This document shows positions 56,841 to 64,000 of a stretch of DNA of 64,000 bases, piece by piece. The DNA comes from Cryptomeria japonica (lineage: Eukaryota > Streptophyta > Pinopsida > Cupressales > Cupressaceae). The stretch is from positions 568,931,152 to 568,995,151 of the forward strand of contig NC_081410.1 of NCBI RefSeq assembly GCF_030272615.1, read 5' to 3'. The notes below the pieces were generated by a model that did no database searches, was not told where the DNA came from, and saw nothing but the letters and a program-made list of their open reading frames with translations. Every line of letters begins with the position of its first letter. Positions within the stretch are counted from its first letter, which is position 1. The position numbers and the translations under genes are program-made.

Positions 56841-59270
56841 GATGGTGCAGTTTTATCGCGTCGTTTCAAAGAAAGAAAAATAGGTGTGAAGAAATATGCC
56901 CCATAAATGTAAATTTAGTGGGTGGTATGCCCCCTCGAGAGATGGGCCGATTTTTTTTTGAAAAATTGGGCGATCTCTCGAAAAAGAATGAAAAGTGGAA
57001 GGGAGGTAGAATAGAAGAAATTAGAACTAATGATGAAAGAATGGGAGAAAATGGAGTGAATATGAAGAAACAACAAGCCAACGAGTACCCTGAGGTCATG
57101 CAAGAGATACATAGCAGATGTAGTGTGGGGTTTGGATTGGTGCTATACAATTGATCAAAATTGGTTGGACAATCTGGTGCAGTCGGTTTAATTGCTCCGG
57201 TCAAGTCAAAGCGTGACAATTGATGTCAGTTGTTTGCTTGGACATGATAAAGTCTGAGTAAGTGAATCAAAGTGACCTGTTGGTGACTTAGACAATTGAT
57301 GTAATTGCCTGATGAAGTCAAGGTATCTGAAGCAAAATAATTGTTGAGACTTAGACAATTGATGTAATTGTCCATTGGATTGTGTTTGATTGGTTGATCA
57401 ATTGATAATGTGTGCATGGGATGGATGATTGTGGTGAATCATCGCAGTCCCGTTGAGACTAGGTCATTATGATAAATGCCTGTTGTAGTCTAGGTTTGCC
57501 ATAATCGATTACCTGTTGAGACCCGAAGATACTTGATCAGAGTATCTATTGATAGTCTAGGTGTGTGTGAGTTGATGTACCTATGCAGATGGAGTAACTT
57601 TCTTGACTTGTTGGATGACTTAGGATAGGAAACACAATCCCTCCTATTTAGAGATGGATGGTGATGAACGTGGCTTGATTAGGTTGATTGGGACACGATG
57701 TAGGGTATGTGATGGTGATTATCGAGATGGGGAGGGTGGGGGGGGTTCAATGTTAGATAGAAGAAATAGAGGACCTATTACATTCCTATGGAAGAAGAGG
57801 AAAATAGAGTATCCATTGTCATTACTATGTATGAATGATATGCAACTATTTATGAATGTATGGATGGATGGAATGCAACGGAATGCAATATATACAAATG
57901 AGATAGAATGATGATCCATGGTGCTTTATTTTTCATCATTGAGCTTTAAAATGTTGTAAGAAAATACAAGCAACTTGACATAAAGATTCAAGATGACCAG
58001 AGTATTTCTTTCATGGATTTTGATATAGCAAGTTAATACAAGCAACTTGATATAATGGATCAAGTTGACCTAAGTATTGCTTGCAGAACAAACAAGGATT
58101 ATCTCCTTTCATGCATGACTTGGATCGTCCTCCTTGATCTTAGGTTGATCATATCCTGAGACAAGTGCATACCGTAATAAGAGATAAAACCTTTATCCAG
58201 TTTGGATGAGGTAGGAGGAACCAAAGAAAGAGCATTGTACTTGCAAACAAACAGTATATACATAAAGAATAAAGAATATGGATCCATGGTAATGGTTCAT
58301 GCTCATATGGTTGAGGTATATGCTGTAGTCAGCAAGCCGTAGTGATCTATGACTGTATTTTTGCCTATGATCACATAGCTTAGTGAACTTCCCACGTAGA
58401 CACCATTAGTACATGCCCCAGAACTTCATCGGAAATAAATCGCAGAGGATACAAACAATTGCGGCAAGAACCTAAAATAAATAACCCATAAATCAATCAA
58501 GTATATGATAGCTTAAACAAAATTTTCTTGTCAAAGAAAATGTCATCTTGTCTTTGTTTTGGTAAGGAAGGATGCATCCTTGTTGAAGATAGTTTTGAGT
58601 GTTGATGTTGATTGTGTGGTTTGATTGATAAATGGTCATCGTGTGAGTATTTTGTCAATGTTTGTTTTGTATCTGTGCGAATGAGTATGTACAAAGTGTT
58701 GCCATGTTTTTGTGTGATTTTCGATGTTTTTTCGTTGTTTATGGATTTTGTGAGACATTTTTGAATGTTTTTGGATTTTGGGAGACATTTTTGAATGTTT
58801 TTGGATTTTGAATTGTTTTTGAATGTTTTTGGTATTTTTGATGATTGCTTGAATGAAGAACTTAATGAATCATAAGACAATGTAGAATCCACTTCCATTA
58901 ATAGGTTAAGGGCATTGCCCCCAGTTTTAGACATGACTATGAAAAAAAGTGGGATGCAAGACGCATGGAGTACTATCATAATTGCAGGGGAATAACAAGC
59001 CATGGTGTTGGATGGATGGATGTATGTATGAAGTAGATGTGATGGAAACAAGTCTGAAAGACAATGGAGCCATAGCCTTTACGAGTGGCACCTGTTTGCT
59101 AGGTTTTCACCATCGTACTTACCCAAGGTGCCACCGGAGTGGTTGTTCACCATTTGGATGCATGATTTTTCTTTACTTTTTTGAATGTTTTTGTATTTTC
59201 TTCAGGACATTTTTTTGAATGTTTTTGGTATTTTCACCGGTATGCTGGGGAGCGCGATGCTCTGTATAGG
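56841..59270 (-). other. Spacer between integrase and 3' LTR of the Tat-type element
   Basis: These 2.4 kb contain no recognisable domain. A 23-base block, GACTTAGACAATTGATGTAA plus three more, occurs at about 57286 and 57349. A run of ATTTTTGAATGTTTTTGG units occupies 58755-58835, with relatives at 59178-59235. A frame of 184 codons on the minus strand (58497-59051) is Lys/Ser/Asn-rich, passes through these repeats and has no known motif; I treat it as doubtful. Long stretches between pol and the 3' LTR are common in Tat elements. Confidence 0.6.
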
Positions 59271-59271
59271 C

Positions 59272-60345
59272 TTAGGTATAAAACCGTTTGAGGTGCATAC
59301 TGCTGATTGGATCTGCGAGCAGTTCTCCTTTGGGTGTAGCCAACTGATATGCCCCAAACCTGAACACAGTAGTGACAACATATGGGCCCAGCCAGTTTGA
59401 TTCAAAATTGCCCTGATGTTCTTTGTTTGGTTGGTTGCGAGGATTCTCTCGTAGAACAAGATCACCTACCTCAAATGTATGAGATCTAACTCGGTGATTA
59501 TAGCTTCTGCTCATGCGCTACTGATAGGCTTTGAGATGATTGTACGCAGCTTGTCACTTCTCATCAAGTAACTCTAAGTCCTGAAGACGGGATACTCTGT
59601 AGGCTTCGTCATCTATCAGATTATGCAAGGAAACCCATAATGATGGTATCTTGACCTCAATAGGCAAGATAGCTTCTGCACCATAGACCAATGAATAAGG
59701 AGTTGCACCTGTAGGGGTTCGAATGCTAGTTCAATATGCCCATAGCGCTAGATTTAGTTGAACATGCCAATCATGGCCGGCATCATTGACTGTCTTCTTT
59801 AGGATCCTCAATATGTTTTTATTGGATGCTTCGGCCTGACCATTGCCTTGTGGGTAATAGGGAGTGGAAAAGTGGTGTTGGATATGAAATTTTTCACAAA
59901 GTTCACGGACATCCTGATTTTTGAAAGGAAGACCGTTATCTGTGATGATGGACATGGGCACACCATACCGGCAGATGATGTAGTTGAGGATGAATGAGGC
60001 GATCTGCTTGCTGGTGACTTGGGTAAGTGGAACAGCTTCGATCCACTTTGTGAAATATTTGGTGGCGGTAATAATGAATTTATGGCCGTTAGATGAAGAT
60101 GGGTGAATCTTACCCACAAGGTCAAGGCCCCATTGACAAAAAGGCCATGGTGTTGTGATTGGTTGTAGTTCCTGGGCTGGTGCATGTATCAGGTCGCCAT
60201 GAATTTGACATTTCTTGCATTTTTTGACAAAGTAGTATGATTCTTTTTCCATAGATGGCCAATAGTATCCATTGCGCAGGAGTTTCTTGGCTAGTGACGG
60301 ACCACTTGAGTGAGTTCTGCAAATTCCTTCATGGACTTCTTCCAA
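59272..60345 (-). pseudogene. pol: Integrase of the Tat-type element (broken by stops)
   Basis: Zinc-binding region: CRTHSSGPSLAKKLLRNGYY and KKCKKCQIHGD (about 60170-60320). Catalytic core: Asp in WGLDLVGKIHPSS, Asp in IITDNGLPFKNQD, Glu in GQAEASNKNILRILKK, so the D-D-E set is complete. The C-terminal part reads RVRSHTFEVGDLVLRENPRN and SNWLGPYVVTTVFRFGAYQL. Stops are at 59731-59733 (TGA), 59554-59556 (TGA) and 59518-59520 (TAG), all in one frame. Confidence 0.93.
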
Positions 60346-60684
60346 AGCCTTTGTTATCTCACCTTGTTCTAGACATCGAAGGAGAGTACCATCAAGACCG
60401 CGTCGGTATAGGGTTTTAGCAATAATGGTATATCAAGCAGTTTGGCGAATGAAGGTTTTACGTTGGTTATTCGATTGGTTGGGAGGAAGGGTGTGATCGC
60501 GAAGATAGGTGTAGAACTCACCATACCATGGGGATTCAGAACCAACAAGGTGACATATCATTTCAGATTCGAGGATATCATAAGCGAGAATCCAAAGCTG
60601 TTCTACCAAGAACTCATAGCGTGTTGAATTTTGTGGAAGATCTAGGAGAGATGCGATGGTAGCCATAGTGTCAGTAGCTCGATT
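60346..60684 (-). pseudogene. pol: Linker between the second RNase H and integrase
   Basis: It contains MATIASLLDLPQNS and WYGEFYTYLRDHTLPPNQS, the connecting segment seen in Tat pol proteins. One TGA at 60433-60435 interrupts RQTA-YTIIAKTLYRRG. Confidence 0.8.
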
Positions 60685-61110
60685 CTAATCTCTTGGTATC
60701 TGCTCAAAGGTAATTGTAGTAAATGATGCCTTTAGATTGTCCACCATTTGCTTATATGGCATGAGTTTATCATCCTTGGTCTGATATTCATCAGTTGCTT
60801 GTCGAATGACCAGTTGTGAGTCGCCATATACTTGTAGTTCTTGTAACTTCCATTGTACGGCTAGCCTGAGTCCTGTGATCAAGGCCTCATACTTTGCTAT
60901 GTTGTTAGTGCATGGAAATGTGAGCCTGTAAGACTTCGAGACGCTGTCACCTTGAGGTGTGATAAACAGAATGCCTGGCCCCGAGCCATGTCTAGTGTAT
61001 GAACCATCAAAGTATAGTTTCCATGGTTGTGCTGTTGTGATCATGAATATCTCTTCATCTAGAAAATTGGAAATGAGAGTATGCTCGTCTATGAGTGGTG
61101 CATCGGCCAA
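60685..61110 (-). pseudogene. pol: Second RNase H domain (Tat type)
   Basis: LYFDGSYTRHGSGPGILFI, IAKYEALITGLRLAVQW and VYGDSQLVIRQATDEY show the Asp, Glu and Asp positions of an RNase HI-like fold. It follows the usual retroelement RNase H instead of replacing it. The TAG at 60685-60687 ends the segment where Gln is expected. Confidence 0.92.
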
Positions 61111-61125
61111 CTGATCTGTAACAAC

Positions 61126-61737
61126 CTACCCTTTGATAGCTTTATGGTCCACGTACTCAATGTCAAATTCACTTAGAATCATCACCCATTTGGCCAAGCG
61201 GCCTGTCAATGCTGCTTTGTTAAGTAAATACTTGAGTGGATCAATCTTTGCAATGAGTTGTACTTTGTGTGTTAACAGATAGTGCCTTAGTTTAGTGGCT
61301 GCTAAGATTACTGCTAAGCAAGCTCGCTCAATAGGTGTGTAATTGAGTTCATAGCCCACCAGTGTGCGAGAGATGTAGTAAACAACACACTCTTTTCCTT
61401 CTGCATTATGTTGTGCCAGTAGTACACCCAATGCTGTACTGGTTGCTGAGATATAGAGTAACAACAGTCTACTTGGATCTGGTGGGATCAGCAATGGTGG
61501 TTTCATGAGATAGTCTTTAAGTGTCTGAAATGCTTGCTGGCATCGGGCATCCCACTGAAAGCGGATGTTCTTGTGTAGCAGGTGTGTGAATGGGTGACAC
61601 TTATCAGCCAATTGTGCAATGAATCTTCAGATGGATTGAAGTCGTCCTTGTAATGTCCTTAGCTGACTGATATTCTTTGGAGGTGGCATGTCCATGATTG
61701 CTTTTACCTTTGCTGGGTTGACCTCAATACCTTTGCT
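61126..61737 (-). pseudogene. pol: First RNase H domain and connection
   Basis: FQWDARCQQAFQTLKDYLMK, LLYISATSTALGVLLAQHNA, YTPIERACLAVILAATKLRH and LAKWVMILSEFDIEYVDHKA are typical. The first catalytic Asp position reads Ser in YISATS. TGA at 61627-61629 and TAG at 61126-61128 break it, both without a frame change. Confidence 0.9.
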
Positions 61738-62580
61738 TCAGACAATGTATCCTAGAAGCTTCTCGGAGGTTACTCCAAAAACACATTTCTTTGGGTTGAG
61801 TCGAACATGGTATTGTTCCAGTCTATCAAAGATTTTATCTAAGATGTGGAGATGCCCTTCTCTGGTGAGTGATTTTGCTAGTAAGTCATCCACATAATCT
61901 TCCATCATAGTATGCATCATGTCATGGAAGATGGTGGTCATTGCTCTTTGATAAGTTGCTCCTGCATTCTTGAGACCGAAAGGCATCACATTCCAGCAAT
62001 ATGTGCCCCATGGACAGGTGAAGGCTGTCTTATGTTGATCTTTTGGTGCGATCTTTATCTGATTGTATCCTAAAAAGCCATCCATGAGTGAAAGCATGGC
62101 ATGTCCAGTTGTCAGATCCACTATGATGTCGATATTTGGTAGGGGGAAGTCATCCTTAGGACAAGCCTTATTCAGATCTCTGAAGTGAGTACAAATGCGG
62201 ATGCCCCCTTTTGGTTTGCTGATAGGCACAATGTTGGAGATCCATTCTGCATAATCAATTGGCCTAATGAAACCAGCATCTAGGAGTTTCTTGAGTTCTG
62301 TTTTGACTAGCACTGCAATCTGGGGATGCATCTTACAAAGCTTCTACTTGACAGGTTTGGCTCCTTTTGCTACGGTGAGGTGATGCATGACTAAATTAGG
62401 ATCAAGCCCAGGCATGTCTGCATATGACCATGCAAAATTGATCTGACGCTTCTGGAAGAACTCTATAAATTTAGGCTGTTCCTCTAGAGTGAGAAGAGAT
62501 GCTAGATGTATGAGATGAGGATTTTCAAGAGTCCCCACATTGTATTCTTTGGTTTCCTTGATGAGAATCGTTGATCATTC
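61738..62580 (-). pseudogene. pol: Reverse transcriptase of the Tat-type element (broken by stops)
   Basis: The N-terminal part is FAWSYADMPGLDPNLVMHHL (about 62365-62430). After a TAG at 62344-62346 come DAGFIRPIDYAEWISNIVPI, CTHFRDLNKACPKDDFPLPN, LMDGFLGYNQIKIAPKDQHK, MPFGLKNAGATYQRAMT and the polymerase box YVDDLLAKS. The segment ends at TGA 61738-61740 within GYIV. The frame is the same from here to the end of integrase. Confidence 0.94.
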
Positions 62581-63910
62581 CTATTGTACATTAGCAGGGA
62601 GAATGTCAAACCCTTCATCCTCAGGTGCCTCAGAGAGGTTTTCACCGTTGGATATGCTCTTTCTTTTTACTTTTGTCAGATCAAATAGTGCCACAGTGTG
62701 GTTTTCACTAGAAGATCCATGTTTTATTGTTATATTTTTGTAGCTGAAAGGTTTGGCATCCGCACCGAAGTATGCTGCGCTATTAAGTTCAATGGCAAAT
62801 CCAGCTTTGTGATCCCCACTTGGTAGGTTATCCCTTAATTCCAAAAAGTCAATGATGGCCTTGTTGTTTTGGAAGAAGTCAAGGCATGGGGAATTTGGTT
62901 GGTTCCATTCGATGAGTTCAGGGTGAATAATGGGCATTACTTCATCGATTAGGTTAAGTTCGTTAGATATATCAGTGAGGGTTAAGATGTTATGGTGAAG
63001 GTCGTTGATGGTACTCTCCCTATCAGAATTAGGCATAGGATGAGATGTAGGGTCTGTGGAAGATGTTTCCAACTCAGGAACCCAAGAAGTCTTTATTTGT
63101 GCTTCTCCGTAAACAGGGATGTCTTTGCATGGTGGAGGTAGTGATGTGTCTTCCTTATCTAAAGTGTTAAGCTGTATAGAATCAAATTCCCACTCATGTG
63201 AGTCGGTCTCTAAGTCACTTTCCAGCATTCGATTACTATACCATACTGGGATGTCCTTTGAGTTAAATACTGCAGGCGTGATTGGTTGATGTACCTTTGT
63301 AGTGATTGGTGCTGCAGGAAGGTCGATGGGGATAAAAGAATATGGTCCTGGGAGTATCGGTAGTGTTGACTCAGTGGCTTCTGCTGGAATTGTTGGTGCC
63401 ATAGATGCTGCTGCAGGTTCTAATATAGTTGCTGCTGCTAATGGTGCTACTGATGTGATGGCTGCTATGGATGGGATTACTAGTTCGATTAGTGGGATGA
63501 TTGGCATTGGTGATGGTGGTGTTGGGGTTTTGAGCCTCGGTGGGGCAGTTGGGATGGTGCTTGATGTTGCTTTGATAATGAAAGGTGTCCTTTTTGTAGT
63601 AGGCTGACATAATGGTTTGTTGGGTTTTCCTTTGAATTTGAGTTTAGGAAAGATCTCTTTTTCAGCAGAGGTTCATGTCATCCTTGTTTGCAATATCCCA
63701 AAGCACTCTGACCATCATACCCCATTCTTTGCATAATGAGGAGACCTTTGCCATACTAATCCGTAGGAAGTTTAACTTGTGGTAGATCAGTGGTGATGGG
63801 ATCTTTATAGATCCATTTTGCTAAGTCCTCATCTTGGGTTTCTTCTTCTTGACTCTTTCCAAGGATGAAAGGCGTCAAAGAACATGTGAGCGTGATTAGT
63901 GGTTGCTGGA
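62581..63910 (-). pseudogene. pol: Linker between protease and reverse transcriptase, with G-patch-like motif
   Basis: The part at 62581-63640 is open in the reverse transcriptase frame and rich in Pro/Thr/Ala near its start, ending ENLSEAPEDEGFDILPANVQ. Further upstream, in another frame, are TPFILGKSQEEETQDEDLAK and GKGLLIMQRMGYDGQSALGY followed by CKQG and EPL, which resembles a G-patch. A frame change near 63660 joins the two. TAG and TGA interrupt the G-patch region where Gln and Arg would fit. Confidence 0.75.
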
Positions 63911-64000
63911 GTAACTGTTATAGTTTACCATGTGTTCTAGGAGAAGTGGGCATCTATCCCACACAAAAGAGTTGACTCAAGTTGTATTCCCCGGGACCTT
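63911..64000 (-). other. Continuation of the Tat-type element to the window edge
   Basis: Short continuation upstream on the minus strand; too little is visible to assign a domain. Confidence 0.5.

Larger units (their letters stand above)
55052..64000 (-). mobile_element. Ty3/gypsy Tat-type element, minus strand, 5' end outside the window
   Basis: From right to left: a linker with a G-patch-like motif, reverse transcriptase, RNase H, a second RNase H, integrase, a 2.4-kb spacer, polypurine tract and 3' LTR (55052-56825). A second RNase H of a different type between the first RNase H and integrase is the known mark of the Tat lineage. The primer site, gag, most of protease and the 5' LTR lie beyond position 64000. 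Every pol domain is interrupted by stop codons. Confidence 0.92.

Noticed and set aside
57654-57919. Short frames in the Tat spacer
   Set aside because: Both strands are open over the same bases and neither shows a motif.

Overview
This window is a stack of transposable elements from a plant nuclear genome. I find no convincing host gene, tRNA or rRNA gene. It holds Ty3/gypsy chromoviruses, a Ty3/gypsy Tat-type element, short Ty1/copia elements primed by initiator-tRNA-Met, very long LTRs and deeply nested insertions. These fit a large, repeat-rich seed-plant genome. A gymnosperm is my guess from the style of the repeats, but no single feature proves it.

Layout, left to right. 253-16736 is a plus-strand chromovirus (LTRs 253-1873 and 15144-16736). 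It is split at its gag/protease junction by a second LTR element at 3128-11730, which carries gag-like and protease sequence but no reverse transcriptase; the insertion is bounded by the exact duplication GCCAC. 16737-19572 has no recognisable feature. 19573-23400 is a minus-strand, deleted Ty1/copia-type element whose 3' LTR holds a further solo LTR (19862-20953). 23562-24694 is a copia-type 3' LTR with its polypurine tract. 24695-29896 is AT-rich and almost featureless apart from three small tandem repeats. 29897-34792 is a structurally complete plus-strand copia element (target duplication ATATT) that encodes only gag and protease. It belongs to the same LTR family as the element at 19573-23400.

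35039-44049 is a minus-strand chromovirus with an exact target duplication (GGGTC). It is closely related to the first chromovirus and is interrupted by a solo LTR at 40183-41333. From 55052 to the right edge lies a minus-strand Tat-type element: its 3' LTR is at 55052-56825, and its reverse transcriptase, two RNase H domains and integrase remain in one frame broken only by stop codons.

The most unusual object is 44134-54895. It reads as a single DNA transposon of about 10.8 kb with inverted ends sharing GTGCACAAAGATGGTGGT and a TAA duplication on both sides. Both ends carry arrays of a GTAC-centred motif spaced 29 bases apart. Inside are a decayed transposase-like gene with the motif GHGKGEHDGAGACVKR, a probable spliced gene on the opposite strand, a 1.1-kb pyrimidine block, and an array whose 359-base period is exact over six intervals. 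I cannot place the transposase in a named superfamily from memory.

The coding remnants share a decay pattern. Many of their stop codons are TGA where CGA is expected, or TAG/TAA where CAG/CAA is expected. This fits loss of methylated cytosines in silenced repeats.
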